A DNA stretch of 64,000 bases from Corynebacterium kroppenstedtii (GTDB taxonomy: Bacteria; Actinomycetota; Actinomycetes; Mycobacteriales; Mycobacteriaceae). Shown in pieces: positions 27,747-37,534 of the stretch. The stretch spans positions 992,001 to 1,056,000 of the forward strand of contig NZ_CP069792.1 in the NCBI RefSeq assembly GCF_016894245.1. The letters are read 5' to 3'. The number at the start of each line of letters is the position of its first letter. The stretch's first letter is position 1. The notes beneath the pieces were generated by a model, which saw nothing but the letters and a program-made list of their open reading frames with translations, was not told where the DNA came from and searched no databases. Position numbers and translations under genes: made by a program.

Positions 27747-29405
27747 ATGACCAACTCGACTCCAGGGCGCATCCTGTTCGTCGGTGCCGGCCCCGGTAAC
27801 CCCGACCTCTTAACGGTGCGCGCACGAGAAGTTCTGACATCTATTGCGGACGCATGGGTGGACGACGGCGTCGGTGAATCTATTTGCCGTCTCGTGGGAC
27901 ATGATGTCCCCGTCCCGCGCGAGAAAGTAGAGGAAGCCGAGCAAGAGTTTGCCCGGATGGTGGAGGAAGCGAAAGCAAAAGGGTCGCGTCGGCGGCCAAC
28001 GCCCCCTCCGCCCCCGACGGCGGCGAATATACGCAGCCCCGAAGGCGACCCCCAGGCAACGGCCGACGCCATGTTGGCTCAGGCCGCGACGGGGGCCGAT
28101 GTTATTCGTCTGGTAGCGGGCAACCCCCTGGGCAACACTTCAGTCTTAGCTGAGATTAGCGCCGTAGCTGCTCAGGATGCCGATTTTCAGGTCGTGCCGG
28201 GAATGTCGGTTCCCTCGACGGTTCCGTCATTCGCTGGAATTGCCGTCGGCTCAAGTTTTACCGAAACCGATGTGACGGGTAGCGATGACACGGCGACGTG
28301 GGATCGGCTTGCCCAGGCGCCCCAGCCGCTGGTTCTTCAGGCGGAGGCGCAGGACCTTCCGGTCATCGAGTCTCGGCTGGTGGATCGTGGTCTGCCCGAG
28401 AGCACGCCAGCCACCGTCACGGTGAACGGTACCACTCGCTTGCAGAAAACCTACGACGTTACCTTAGGTACCTTGACATCGTGCGAAGGGGACCTACCAG
28501 GGCACCTGGTGGTCACCATTGGTGTTGAGGTCGGTGCGCGCAACAAGTATTCGTGGTGGGAAAACCGGGCATTGTACGGCTGGTCCGTCTTGGTGCCCCG
28601 CGCGAAGTCGCAGGCAGGACCAATGAGTACCCGTTTAGCTCAGCACGGTGCTATCCCGTGGGAAGTACCGACGATATCTGTGGAACCACCGCGCAGCCCG
28701 GCCCAAATGGAACGTGCGATTAAAGGCCTGGTTGATGGGCGCTACCAGTGGATCGTTTTCACGTCGGTGAACGCGGTGAAAGCCGTGTGGGAAAAGCTGA
28801 CAGCGATCGGTTTGGATGCCCGTGCTTTCGCCGGAGTGAGTATCGCGACCGTCGGGAAGAAAACCGCGAAAGCCGTGACGGACCTAGGCATTAACCCCGA
28901 ACTCATGCCCCCGGCCAATGCCCGGTCCGCGTCGGGACTAGTGGATGTTTTCCCACCCTACGATAGCGATATTGACCCCGTGAACAGGGTTTTTCTTCCG
29001 CGTGCGGATATCGCCACCGACGTTTTGGTCGACGGCCTCATTGACTTGGGCTGGGACGTGGACGACGTCGTGGCCTACCGCACCGTTCGCGCGGCCCCGC
29101 CCAGTGCTGATATTCGCCACATGATCAAGTCGGGCGGATTCGATGCGGTGTGCTTTACGTCATCGTCGACCGTGAAAAACCTCGTTGGAATCGCTGGAAA
29201 ACCCCACCAGCGCACGATTATTGCCTGCATCGGCCCGATGGCGGCGGCAACAGCGAAAGAATGCGGTCTGCGCGTTGACGTTGTGCCAGAAGAAGCCGGG
29301 GTCCCCGAACTCGTGGACGCGCTCGCCGAACACGTGGCAGGTTTGCGTGCGGCGGGGCAACTGCCGCCTCCCCGGAAAGTGCGGAAGAAGAAAAAGTCCT
29401 CGTAA
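27747..29405 (+). CDS. hemD: Uroporphyrinogen-III synthase with N-terminal methyltransferase-like domain
   Basis: Actinobacterial two-domain protein (552 residues). The C-terminal half (about 275-530) is HemD, which closes hydroxymethylbilane to uroporphyrinogen [59 protein letters not shown]. The N-terminal half resembles a uroporphyrinogen-III methyltransferase ([31 protein letters not shown]) but is altered: a charged/proline-rich insert ([11 protein letters not shown], near residue 85-97) interrupts it and the usual GDP motif reads AGNP. It follows hemC by 150 bases. The tail is Lys-rich. Confidence 0.9.
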   Translation: MTNSTPGRILFVGAGPGNPDLLTVRAREVLTSIADAWVDDGVGESICRLVGHDVPVPREKVEEAEQEFARMVEEAKAKGSRRRPTPPPPPTAANIRSPEGDPQATADAMLAQAATGADVIRLVAGNPLGNTSVLAEISAVAAQDADFQVVPGMSVPSTVPSFAGIAVGSSFTETDVTGSDDTATWDRLAQAPQPLVLQAEAQDLPVIESRLVDRGLPESTPATVTVNGTTRLQKTYDVTLGTLTSCEGDLPGHLVVTIGVEVGARNKYSWWENRALYGWSVLVPRAKSQAGPMSTRLAQHGAIPWEVPTISVEPPRSPAQMERAIKGLVDGRYQWIVFTSVNAVKAVWEKLTAIGLDARAFAGVSIATVGKKTAKAVTDLGINPELMPPANARSASGLVDVFPPYDSDIDPVNRVFLPRADIATDVLVDGLIDLGWDVDDVVAYRTVRAAPPSADIRHMIKSGGFDAVCFTSSSTVKNLVGIAGKPHQRTIIACIGPMAAATAKECGLRVDVVPEEAGVPELVDALAEHVAGLRAAGQLPPPRKVRKKKKSS

Positions 29406-29440
29406 GTAGCACTGTGGGACCACGTAGTACCCTGGGGCGC

Positions 29441-30490
29441 ATGTCACAAACTAACGAATTCTCTCAGAGCACGAACCACACATCCCGCGATAGCTTAGGT
29501 CTTCAACGCCGCCCCCGTCGGTTGCGGACGTCGGCGACAATGCGGGACTTCGTTGCCGAGACTCGTTTAGATCCGGCCAACCTGATTCAGGTTTTATTTG
29601 TCCGCGATGGCATTGACCAGCCGGAAGAAATCCCCTCCATGCCGGGGCAGTACCAGCACACGGTGTCCTCTCTTATCGACGCCGTTCGCGAAGCTCGTGA
29701 CGCCGGCGTTCGGTGCGTTGACCTCTTCGGCATTCCCCTCGAGGAGGAGAAAGACGCCCAAGGGTCCGAGGCATGGAACCCCGACGGCATCCTTAACCGC
29801 GGAATCGCCGCGGTACGCAAAGAATTCGGCGACAGCATCCTGGTCATGGCCGATACCTGCCTGGACGAATTCACCGATCACGGGCACTGCGGAGTGCTGA
29901 CGGAAGACAAGCATGGGACCGTCGTTGTGAATAATGACGAGACCGTGCCGCTCTACGTGAAGATGGCGGTATCGCAGGCCAAGGCGGGGGCGCACATTGT
30001 CAGCCCATCAGGGATGATGGATGGGCAAGTCGCGGAGATCCGACGTGGCCTCGACGATGCTGGCTATGAGGACGTGTCCATCATGGCGTATTCGGCGAAG
30101 TACGCGTCAGCATTCTTCGGGCCATTCCGTGATGCCGTGGGCTGCTCATTGCAGGGTGATAGGAAGGCCTACCAGCAGGATCCTGCGAATCGGCGTGAAT
30201 CGTTGCTCGAAGTGCAGCTGGATATCGACGAAGGCGCGGACATGGTGATGGTTAAGCCGGCCATGGCGTACTTGGATGTGGTTCGTGAGGTAGCGGACTT
30301 CTCGCCCGTTCCCGTGGCCGCGTATCAGGTCAGCGGTGAGTACTCCATGATTGAGGCGGCCGCGCAGAATGGGTGGATTGATAGGCGACGCATCGTGCTT
30401 GAATCATTGACCTCTATCCGGCGGGCCGGGGCGGACATGATCTTCACGTACTATGCCACTGAAGTAGCCCACTGGTTGAAGGACAACTAA
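29441..30490 (+). CDS. hemB: Porphobilinogen synthase (delta-aminolevulinate dehydratase)
   Basis: Condenses two 5-aminolevulinates to porphobilinogen. The 349-residue product has the two Schiff-base lysines in [19 protein letters not shown] and [14 protein letters not shown], and the metal-site segment [15 protein letters not shown], in which Asp replaces one zinc cysteine, as in magnesium-type enzymes. ATG 29441 is chosen because the family-like sequence begins soon after; a GTG at 29414 is in frame. It lies 35 bases after hemD and is likely in the same transcript. Confidence 0.96.
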   Translation: MSQTNEFSQSTNHTSRDSLGLQRRPRRLRTSATMRDFVAETRLDPANLIQVLFVRDGIDQPEEIPSMPGQYQHTVSSLIDAVREARDAGVRCVDLFGIPLEEEKDAQGSEAWNPDGILNRGIAAVRKEFGDSILVMADTCLDEFTDHGHCGVLTEDKHGTVVVNNDETVPLYVKMAVSQAKAGAHIVSPSGMMDGQVAEIRRGLDDAGYEDVSIMAYSAKYASAFFGPFRDAVGCSLQGDRKAYQQDPANRRESLLEVQLDIDEGADMVMVKPAMAYLDVVREVADFSPVPVAAYQVSGEYSMIEAAAQNGWIDRRRIVLESLTSIRRAGADMIFTYYATEVAHWLKDN

Positions 30491-30609
30491 GTCACGCGGT
30501 TCAGGGCCGTGGAATGAGTCACACCCGGTCACGACGCTGACCACACTACCGAACCGAGCTAGACTGAGCCCCCGCTGCGGTAGTCTGCCACCCCGTATTG
30601 GAGGAATTT

Positions 30610-31587
30610 ATGGCTTCACCTGAGCACACACATCCGTCCCCCACGCTGCGAATGGCGTCCGCCCCCGGCGGATCACCCGCACCGGAACCCTCGCCCGCGC
30701 CGGGATCCGGGCCTACACCCGGTTCGGGGCCGACGCCAGGCCCGACGCCAGGGCAGCCGACTCCTGCTCCGCCGTCGACACCAGGACAGTCAGGGTCGTC
30801 GGGTTTAGGTGAACCAGCCCCAGGAGAACCAGGTGTCAGTGGCGATCCACTTCCCGGAGGTGAACCGGCCCCAGGAGGAGCGCAGAACCCGGGAAACTCC
30901 AACCGTGGGTACGGCCCGGACAGTACGGATGGCGGATACAGCCCGGATGACGCGAATCGTGGGTACGGGGTGGCGCCGCAGGCGGTGACCGGGTCTCCGT
31001 CGTCGAACAATGACGGTGATAAGAAAACGAAGCCTGAACCACCTCAAGATATTAAGGATGCGCGGACAGCGTGGATGTGGACCGCACTCCTACAAGCAAT
31101 TCTTGGTGTGCTGACGGGAATTGAAGTCATCGCGAACCCGTCGATTCTGGATAGTGCCATCAAACAGGCTGAAGATACGTATGGCATGTCGGCAGATAAT
31201 GTCAGTAATTCGGCCATCGCCTCTGTCAGTGGCGTGATGATCGCCGTGTTCTACATCGTCGCTAGCTTGGTCGCAGTTCTCCTGATCAGACAATTCGTGA
31301 AGGGAAAGAAGTGGACGCGATTCCTCTTGATCGTGGGATCCGCCTACCTAATTATTAATGGTGTAAGCGGTGCATTCGCGGTGCCGGACGTCGGTTCGAA
31401 TGTGTTTGTATGGGCAACAGGCTCGCTGGGTATTGTCTCGGCCGTGTTGTCGGCGGTAGGTATTTGGTTTTCTACCCGGCCGCCAGCATCCGATTATCTG
31501 CGGGGAACATCCTCTAAGGACGATTCTGGGGACTCTGGAGACTCCGACACTTCCGGTCACTCCGGCGATCGGAACACTCGAAAATAG
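30610..31587 (+). CDS. Pro/Gly-rich membrane protein in the haem cluster
   Basis: A 325-residue protein. Residues 1-140 are a disordered Pro/Gly-rich tail with short repeats (PAPGSGPTPGSGPTPGPTPG; NRGYGPDSTDGGYSPDDANRGYG). Four hydrophobic segments follow (about 155-180, 205-232, 240-262, 265-288), and a Ser/Asp tail. GGAGGAA at 30600-30606 fixes ATG 30610. Small multi-spanning proteins follow hemB in other corynebacteria, and the next two genes are closely linked. Function unknown. Confidence 0.78.
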   Translation: MASPEHTHPSPTLRMASAPGGSPAPEPSPAPGSGPTPGSGPTPGPTPGQPTPAPPSTPGQSGSSGLGEPAPGEPGVSGDPLPGGEPAPGGAQNPGNSNRGYGPDSTDGGYSPDDANRGYGVAPQAVTGSPSSNNDGDKKTKPEPPQDIKDARTAWMWTALLQAILGVLTGIEVIANPSILDSAIKQAEDTYGMSADNVSNSAIASVSGVMIAVFYIVASLVAVLLIRQFVKGKKWTRFLLIVGSAYLIINGVSGAFAVPDVGSNVFVWATGSLGIVSAVLSAVGIWFSTRPPASDYLRGTSSKDDSGDSGDSDTSGHSGDRNTRK

Positions 31588-31620
31588 TACAGAAAAGGTA
31601 TCGGCACGTAAGGTACAAGT

Positions 31621-32076
31621 ATGCCGATGTCCAGCACCGATAGTGAATCCACCTCCTCATTAGGAGATCAACCACGCCCACCTGCGGTCACGGTAGCCCG
31701 GTGGGTGTTTATTATCGCTGCGGTGCTGATGGTTCTGGCCGGCCTGATTTTAGCTAGCGCCAACTACACCGGCCATGAGGACTCTGACTTCATTCACGCG
31801 TGGGAACGGAATATGCGAATAGTCGGTATTGCCAATGTTCTTCTGGGGTGTGCCATCGGTTTCGCAGTGGCCCCCATGTCGGCAGGTAGCCGACGTGCCC
31901 GGGGCGTGCTGATTGCATTGACGGCCGGCGGAATTGCTCTTAATATCATGGCTTTCGTTATCCACGTCGGCGGTTTTGTCCTAGCCCTCATCGCTGTTCT
32001 TCTGGCCATCGCTGTGATGTGTATGGTCCAGCCGTCCGCACGATCGTATTTCGGAGTTCGCTCGCTATGGCAGTAA
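31621..32076 (+). CDS. Four-helix membrane protein
   Basis: A 151-residue protein with four membrane segments: VARWVFIIAAVLMVLAGLILA, IVGIANVLLGCAIGFAVA, GVLIALTAGGIALNIMAFVIHV and FVLALIAVLLAIAVMCMV. The last ten bases overlap the start of the P-type ATPase-like gene, so translation is coupled. ATG 31621 or 31627 are both possible; AAGG lies upstream. Conserved-looking partner of its neighbours; function unknown. Confidence 0.75.
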   Translation: MPMSSTDSESTSSLGDQPRPPAVTVARWVFIIAAVLMVLAGLILASANYTGHEDSDFIHAWERNMRIVGIANVLLGCAIGFAVAPMSAGSRRARGVLIALTAGGIALNIMAFVIHVGGFVLALIAVLLAIAVMCMVQPSARSYFGVRSLWQ

Positions 32077-34718
32077 AAAAATCGGCTGTAGAAGACCAAA
32101 CGCCAGATAGCTCACCCAAGAAGCCCACACCGGGCGAGCCCACGACAGATTTTCCGCGGCACCGTCGCCCCTATGGTTCCCACTCGGGGAAGTACTCACC
32201 CCGTAATAACCGACGCGCGGCGGATGGTTCGCTACTTCCCGCTGACCCGGAGTCCCTGGAAAAGTCTGAAACCGCTATCAAAGCGGCGGTCGACGCTGCC
32301 CGCGATCTGGGAGTCGAGCGTCGCCACGCGGGTCTGCTGAATGACGAGGATGAAGAGCAGTCATACCACTCGTTCACCTTGGAGTTGGACGGGCTTGAGG
32401 ACGCCGTCCACGCGGGTGATATCGAAAAGATGCTCTCGGATGTCGACGGTGTGACTGCCCGCATTGTCTACGGAAACCCGTCAACGGCATGGATTTCTGC
32501 ACCGAGTTCGATGTCGGTGGATCACATCATTTCGATCCTCCAGGCCAGCGGCGTGAGTGCCGTCAAAAAATTGGGGTCAGTGTACCGTCAGGTCATTGAA
32601 TCCGAGGCCGAGAAGGAAAGAAGAGAACGGAAGCGACGTCGGCATCGTCGGCACAACGAGTCGTTCTTGTCTCGCCATCCATTCCGGGTGAAGAAACCGG
32701 ACAACATGGAGGCGCTGTTTACCGCGCGCGCTTTAATCACGAAGCTTCGGCTTATTGTGGCGGTGGCGCTGTCGGTGCCGGTCGTCGCCATCGCCCTTTT
32801 CCCGCGGCTTCAGTTTCCGTACTGGCAGTGGGTGTCGGCGGGATTGGCGTTGCCCGTCGTGTCCTACTGCGCGTGGCCCTTCCACCGGGCAGCCGTCGGC
32901 GGTCTTCGCAGAAAGATGGCCGCGCTTGATTCTGCAACATCACTGGCCGTGACCGTCGCATATGTGTGGTCTGTGGGCACCGTCGTTTTTATGCGGCCGC
33001 AGGGTGATTGGACGTCGGCACCCAAATGGCTTGTCTTCCAGCACCAACCGCAAGTCTTTTTCGACGTCGCTTGTGGAGCAACCACCCTGGTTCTTCTGGG
33101 GCGGCTACTGTCACGACGCAATCGCTTGCACAGCATGGAGCTACTGTCCACACACAACGTGGATTCGGGGATGATGGTCACCGTCATTCGTCGGACTGCC
33201 GATGGGCCACGGAAGCAGTCTGTCAGCGCAGCAGAGCTCCACCCTGGTGAGGACATTCTGGTCGGGCCGGGCGACATTATTCCCGTCGACGGAGTTGTTG
33301 TTGGCGGATCGTCGTTAATTAGTCCGGGGCCGGTGTCGGGGCACAGTAACCGAACCGTCGTCAAGGTTAATTCCCATATTTACGCTGGTGGGCGCAATAT
33401 GGGGGATACTCTCAAGATCCGTGTCGATCGGTCCGGACATACGACGCGTCTGGCGGCCATGCACCGTTGGGTCGAGGAGTGCGATTATGCGGAGCATATG
33501 GCGACCCGCACCGCGACCCGGTCAGCATCGCTCCTTGTCCCCTGGGCGATAGTGCTGGCCGTGATGTGCTTCCTGAACTGGTTCCTCATTATGAAGGACG
33601 CGGCGGGTGCCCTGGCGACAAGTTTGGCGGTGCTCACGGGAGTGGGGCCGGTGTCCCTGGCTATCTCCACGACGTTGGCCTCGCGGTTAGGACTGGCCCG
33701 AGCGATTAGCCGTGGCATCTTATTCCGCGACGAGCAAGTGATGTGGGATCTGGGCGAATGTGACATGCTGCTTTTCAACCGCGTCGGTACGTTGACCACC
33801 GGAAACATGAAAGTGGAGAGCGTGACTGCGGCGGAAGGCGAAAACGCTGACTTGATCCTTCGTGTGGCGGGTGCCCTGGCCATGGAGAGCGATCATGGGG
33901 TCTCTCGTGCATTGGTGAAAGCTGCCCGTGAATCTCGTGACCTGGGAGCCGGAGGGAACAGTGTTCCTCACTGGATTGAGGTGACGGGCGAGCAGATCAC
34001 CGACAACGGGTCCTTTATCGGCACCGTGGATATTCCGATTCGCGGCGAGATGAGTTCTGTGAAAGCTGCGCTATGGCGGCCCCGCGACTTGTCTGAACTG
34101 AAAGATGATCGCCTTGCAATGGCGGCGATCTCTGGTGGCACCCCCTTGGTGGTGTCCTGGAAGAACAAGAACCGTGGCGTTATTACCGTGATCGACGCGA
34201 CGAAGGACGACGCGGCGGAGGCCATCGAGCAGCTGGAAGATATGGGTATTGAGACGGGAATGTTATCCCGTGATACCTACCCAGTGGCCAAGAAATCCGC
34301 GGATAGTTTGGGCATGAGCTTGGTTCTGGCCGGGATCGCGCCATCGCGTAAAGGGGCGGCCGTGCGATCCATGCACCGCGAAGGCTACAGCGTCGCCCTC
34401 GTTGGTGACCGCGACTTGATGAAGTACCTGGCGGTGGCCGACGTCGGGATTCTCGTCGGTGCTGCAGATTGCTTGGACACGGTTGATGCGTCGGTCGTTA
34501 TCCTTCGCGACGAGGTGCGCGCCGTTCCTGACGCGGTGAACTTGGCGACGAAGGTGCGGCGTGTTGGTAAGGGCAATATGAATTTTTCGCGTGCATATAA
34601 CACCTTTGCGCTGGTGGGCGGGGCGTTGTCAATTATTAACCCCTTGGTGTCTACGTTCTTGATGCTTTTGGGCTCAACCGTGATTGAGATGCGCACCCTG
34701 ACGTTGCGGCGGGCGTAG
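32067..34718 (+). CDS. Degenerate P1B-type ATPase homologue (predicted inactive)
   Basis: An 883-residue homologue of heavy-metal P-type ATPases: a disordered basic N-terminus, an HMA-like fold without CxxC (about residues 105-175), membrane helices, A-, P- and N-domain-like parts. Hallmarks are changed: the phosphorylated DKTGTLT reads NRVGTLT (N571), the TGE loop reads SPGPVSGHSN, the CPC metal motif in the sixth helix reads VGPVS, and the GDGxND hinge reads VGDRDLMKYL (about 780). SDHGVSRAL stands for the usual HP loop. It therefore cannot form the aspartyl-phosphate by the known mechanism. GGAG 11 bases before ATG 32067 supports the start. The frame is intact, so it is a pseudoenzyme rather than a pseudogene. 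Confidence 0.85.
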   Translation: MAVKKSAVEDQTPDSSPKKPTPGEPTTDFPRHRRPYGSHSGKYSPRNNRRAADGSLLPADPESLEKSETAIKAAVDAARDLGVERRHAGLLNDEDEEQSYHSFTLELDGLEDAVHAGDIEKMLSDVDGVTARIVYGNPSTAWISAPSSMSVDHIISILQASGVSAVKKLGSVYRQVIESEAEKERRERKRRRHRRHNESFLSRHPFRVKKPDNMEALFTARALITKLRLIVAVALSVPVVAIALFPRLQFPYWQWVSAGLALPVVSYCAWPFHRAAVGGLRRKMAALDSATSLAVTVAYVWSVGTVVFMRPQGDWTSAPKWLVFQHQPQVFFDVACGATTLVLLGRLLSRRNRLHSMELLSTHNVDSGMMVTVIRRTADGPRKQSVSAAELHPGEDILVGPGDIIPVDGVVVGGSSLISPGPVSGHSNRTVVKVNSHIYAGGRNMGDTLKIRVDRSGHTTRLAAMHRWVEECDYAEHMATRTATRSASLLVPWAIVLAVMCFLNWFLIMKDAAGALATSLAVLTGVGPVSLAISTTLASRLGLARAISRGILFRDEQVMWDLGECDMLLFNRVGTLTTGNMKVESVTAAEGENADLILRVAGALAMESDHGVSRALVKAARESRDLGAGGNSVPHWIEVTGEQITDNGSFIGTVDIPIRGEMSSVKAALWRPRDLSELKDDRLAMAAISGGTPLVVSWKNKNRGVITVIDATKDDAAEAIEQLEDMGIETGMLSRDTYPVAKKSADSLGMSLVLAGIAPSRKGAAVRSMHREGYSVALVGDRDLMKYLAVADVGILVGAADCLDTVDASVVILRDEVRAVPDAVNLATKVRRVGKGNMNFSRAYNTFALVGGALSIINPLVSTFLMLLGSTVIEMRTLTLRRA

Positions 34719-34865
34719 CGCTTGGGGGTCGCGCTTGGAGGCATCGCCGCGTCAGCTGTGTGAGGTGTGGGCTGCGCGGAATGGTGTGTAACCCGCGTCG
34801 CCGCGTTGGCCGTGAATAACGGCACTTATGGTCCTGTGTCCTAGGTGCCGTTTACACTGAGCGTC

Positions 34866-36707
34866 ATGACAATTACGGCTGCGGTTGATGGATCGGCGAT
34901 TGGAAATCCAGGCCCGTCGGGGTGGGCCTGGTACATTGATGACGCTCATTGGGCTGCTGGGGGATGGGCACACGGAACGAATAACAAGGGCGAGCTTGAG
35001 GCTGTCCGTCAGTTGTTACGTGTAACCGAATATATGTGCGATAGAGATGGCATTCCGGAGAAATTGGAGATTTTCTGCGACTCTCAGTACGTCATTAATT
35101 CGGTAACCAAGTGGGTTCATGGGTGGAAGAAAAAAGGCTGGAAAACGTCGAATGGGAAACCCGTCCTGAACCTGGAGCAAATCAAGGAGATCGACGAACT
35201 GCTTACACGTCGTCGAAAGAACGGGGCTGAGGTGACATTCCGGTGGGTTAAGGGACACGCTGGGCATGAACTCAACGAGGCTGCTGATAGCTGCGCGAAT
35301 GCGGCAGCGATGGCGTATAAGCGTCGGCAAGAACCAGCGCGGGGGCCGGGGTATTCGTGTAAGGTGACGTCCTCCACCGATGAGTGTGGGCAGTTAGCGG
35401 TGGAGTTCCCTACCATGAAAACTATGACTCGTAGTAGTGATTTATTCTCACAAGCTCGTGAATTAATCCCGGGTGGGGTGAATTCCCCGGTGCGGGCATT
35501 CGGCTCCGTGGGGGGTACGCCACTGTTCATTGACTCCGCGAGGGGGAGCCACCTGCGGGATGTCGATGGAAATGAGTACGTGGATTTAGTGTCATCGTGG
35601 GGTCCGATGCTGCACGGCAACGCCCATCCCGCGATTGTGGAGGCCGTCCAGGAAGCGGCGACGAAGGGCTTATCGTTCGGCGCACCCACTGCTGCAGAAA
35701 ATAGCCTGGCTAAGGAAATTATCGACCGCACCGCAGTGGACGAAGTACGTATGGTCAACTCCGGGACCGAGGCAACCATGTCCGCGGTGCGGTTGGCGCG
35801 CGGCTTCACCGGCCGGTCAACGGTCGTGAAGTTTGCGGGGTGCTATCACGGGCACGTCGATTCCCTCCTGGTCTCGGCGGGCAGTGGTGTGGCGACCTTC
35901 GGTTTGCCGGATTCACCAGGCGTGACCCAGAGTGACACCATCGTGGTTCCCTACAACGATCTCGACGCGGTTCGTGACGCCTTCGAGCAACACCCCGACG
36001 ACATCGCCTGCGTGATTGCGGAGGCTGCGGCCGGGAATATGGGGACCGTCGCGCCCCATGAGGGTTTCAATGCCGGACTTAAGGACATCGCCCACGAGTA
36101 TGGTGCTCTTCTTATTCTCGACGAGGTCATGACGGGTTTCCGCACATCGCATGAGGGCTGGTACGGCGTCGATGGTGTGGCGGGCGACCTCGTCACCTTC
36201 GGCAAAGTTGTCTCGGGCGGGCTGCCGGCTGCAGCATTTGGTGGCCGACGCGACATCATGTCGTACCTTGCGCCGGAGGGCCCTGTGTACCAGGCGGGGA
36301 CTTTGTCGGGCAACCCCGTAGCGATGGCTGCTGGGTTAGCGTCATTGCGTCTGGCAGATGAGAAGTGTTACGCGACGATCCGCGCGAATGCTGACCGGTT
36401 GGAGAACTTGCTGCACGAGGCTCTGGAGCGTGAGGGCGTTGCCCACCACATCCAGCGCGCGTCGACGTTCCTGTCGGTGCGGTTTGCCGAGGGTGAGGGG
36501 CATAATTTCGCGGATATGCAAGCCGCGGACACGTTCCGTTACGCCCCGTTCTTCCACGAGCTGTTAGACAATGGTGTGTACACGGCTCCGTCGCCGTTTG
36601 AGACCTGGTTTGTATCTACAGCGTTGACCGACGAAGATTTCTCTCGCATTGAATCTGCATTGCGTCCTGCCGCGAAGGCGGCCGCAGCGGCCACCAAGGA
36701 GGGCTAA
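34866..36707 (+). CDS. RNase HI domain read through into glutamate-1-semialdehyde aminomutase
   Basis: One open frame of 613 codons. Residues 1-160 are a complete RNase HI (degrades RNA in RNA-DNA hybrids) with catalytic D8, E43, D72 and D141 and the loop HAGH at 131-134. There is no stop after it: a linker (residues 161-183, with [16 protein letters not shown]) leads straight into HemL from M184. Start ATG 34866 follows TACACT seven bases upstream, so it may be leaderless. HemL also has its own start and ribosome site at 35415, listed separately. Either a true fusion protein or two products from one frame is possible. Confidence 0.85.
   Translation: MTITAAVDGSAIGNPGPSGWAWYIDDAHWAAGGWAHGTNNKGELEAVRQLLRVTEYMCDRDGIPEKLEIFCDSQYVINSVTKWVHGWKKKGWKTSNGKPVLNLEQIKEIDELLTRRRKNGAEVTFRWVKGHAGHELNEAADSCANAAAMAYKRRQEPARGPGYSCKVTSSTDECGQLAVEFPTMKTMTRSSDLFSQARELIPGGVNSPVRAFGSVGGTPLFIDSARGSHLRDVDGNEYVDLVSSWGPMLHGNAHPAIVEAVQEAATKGLSFGAPTAAENSLAKEIIDRTAVDEVRMVNSGTEATMSAVRLARGFTGRSTVVKFAGCYHGHVDSLLVSAGSGVATFGLPDSPGVTQSDTIVVPYNDLDAVRDAFEQHPDDIACVIAEAAAGNMGTVAPHEGFNAGLKDIAHEYGALLILDEVMTGFRTSHEGWYGVDGVAGDLVTFGKVVSGGLPAAAFGGRRDIMSYLAPEGPVYQAGTLSGNPVAMAAGLASLRLADEKCYATIRANADRLENLLHEALEREGVAHHIQRASTFLSVRFAEGEGHNFADMQAADTFRYAPFFHELLDNGVYTAPSPFETWFVSTALTDEDFSRIESALRPAAKAAAAATKEG
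35415..36707 (+). CDS. hemL: Glutamate-1-semialdehyde 2,1-aminomutase
   Basis: PLP enzyme that converts glutamate-1-semialdehyde to 5-aminolevulinate, the step between hemA and hemB. From ATG 35415 the protein has 430 residues, the normal size, starting [20 protein letters not shown]. Motifs: [59 protein letters not shown] and the PLP lysine in [21 protein letters not shown] (35402-35405) sits nine bases before the ATG, so separate translation inside the RNase HI frame is plausible. hemE and hemY, which precede hemL in C. glutamicum, are not here. Confidence 0.93.
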   Translation: MKTMTRSSDLFSQARELIPGGVNSPVRAFGSVGGTPLFIDSARGSHLRDVDGNEYVDLVSSWGPMLHGNAHPAIVEAVQEAATKGLSFGAPTAAENSLAKEIIDRTAVDEVRMVNSGTEATMSAVRLARGFTGRSTVVKFAGCYHGHVDSLLVSAGSGVATFGLPDSPGVTQSDTIVVPYNDLDAVRDAFEQHPDDIACVIAEAAAGNMGTVAPHEGFNAGLKDIAHEYGALLILDEVMTGFRTSHEGWYGVDGVAGDLVTFGKVVSGGLPAAAFGGRRDIMSYLAPEGPVYQAGTLSGNPVAMAAGLASLRLADEKCYATIRANADRLENLLHEALEREGVAHHIQRASTFLSVRFAEGEGHNFADMQAADTFRYAPFFHELLDNGVYTAPSPFETWFVSTALTDEDFSRIESALRPAAKAAAAATKEG

Positions 36708-36711
36708 GTAC

Positions 36712-37470
36712 GTGTCCACGATTGTCCACCTCGTCCGTCATGGCGAGGTCTTCAACCCGGATCGCATTCTGTATGGCCGCTTACCCGGCTATCACTTGAG
36801 CGATCGTGGACGCGTCATGGCGTCGATGTGTGCTCGCGCCTTCAGGGATCATGATGTGACAGTGGTGAAAGCATCGCCTTTGGTGCGCGCTCAGGAAACT
36901 GCCGAGCCCTTCAAGAAGGTGACCGGTGTGGATATCGAGATTGATGATGACCTCATCGAGGCTGGAAATGAGCTAGAAGGGCACCGGATCAAGGGATGGC
37001 GCTCCCAGCTGTGGAACCCTAAATTGTGGCATCACCTGACAGAACCGATGCAGCCCAGTTGGGGCGAGCCCTACCAGGACATTTGTGACCGGATGTGGAT
37101 TGCAGTCGGACGAGCGCGTGAAGAAGCTCGTGGCCACGAGGCTGTGCTGGTTTCCCACCAGCTTCCTATCGTGATGCTGCAGCGTGATTACGCTGGCAAA
37201 GCGTTGGCCCATAATCCGGCGGTTCGTCAGTGTTCACTGGCCAGCGTGACCAGCCTTATTTTCGACGATGACGATGCTGCGCTGGCGGGTTCCGCTGCGC
37301 AGGTGGGCAACCCCGCGCAGGTCAGCTCGGTCGCACAAGTGGGCGCGCCGGGTGCGACACGTGAAACGACGTCGCGTGCGTCGGCGGATGCTCGTGCGGC
37401 GGACAAGGCCTCGAGGATTCGTGCCCAAGTGAGTGATGTGGTCTATAGCGAGCCAGCACATGGCGTATAG
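36712..37470 (+). CDS. gpmB: Histidine phosphatase family protein (GpmB-like)
   Basis: A 252-residue member of the histidine phosphatase superfamily: VHLVRHGEVFNPD carries the acceptor histidine, then KASPLVRAQETAEP, and the second histidine in EAVLVSHQLPIVML. The annotation as phosphoglycerate mutase is by tradition; the substrate is probably another phosphate ester. GTG 36712 has AAGGAGG right before it and follows hemL by four bases, so the two are coupled. The last 50 residues are a low-complexity tail of AQVG-type repeats. It stands just upstream of the cytochrome c genes, as in C. glutamicum. Confidence 0.85.
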   Translation: MSTIVHLVRHGEVFNPDRILYGRLPGYHLSDRGRVMASMCARAFRDHDVTVVKASPLVRAQETAEPFKKVTGVDIEIDDDLIEAGNELEGHRIKGWRSQLWNPKLWHHLTEPMQPSWGEPYQDICDRMWIAVGRAREEARGHEAVLVSHQLPIVMLQRDYAGKALAHNPAVRQCSLASVTSLIFDDDDAALAGSAAQVGNPAQVSSVAQVGAPGATRETTSRASADARAADKASRIRAQVSDVVYSEPAHGV

Positions 37471-37534
37471 GTCCGGCACGTGGCGTATAGGTGATGACGA
37501 TATGGGCCGAAGTCAGTGTGAGGTGGTGTGAGTG

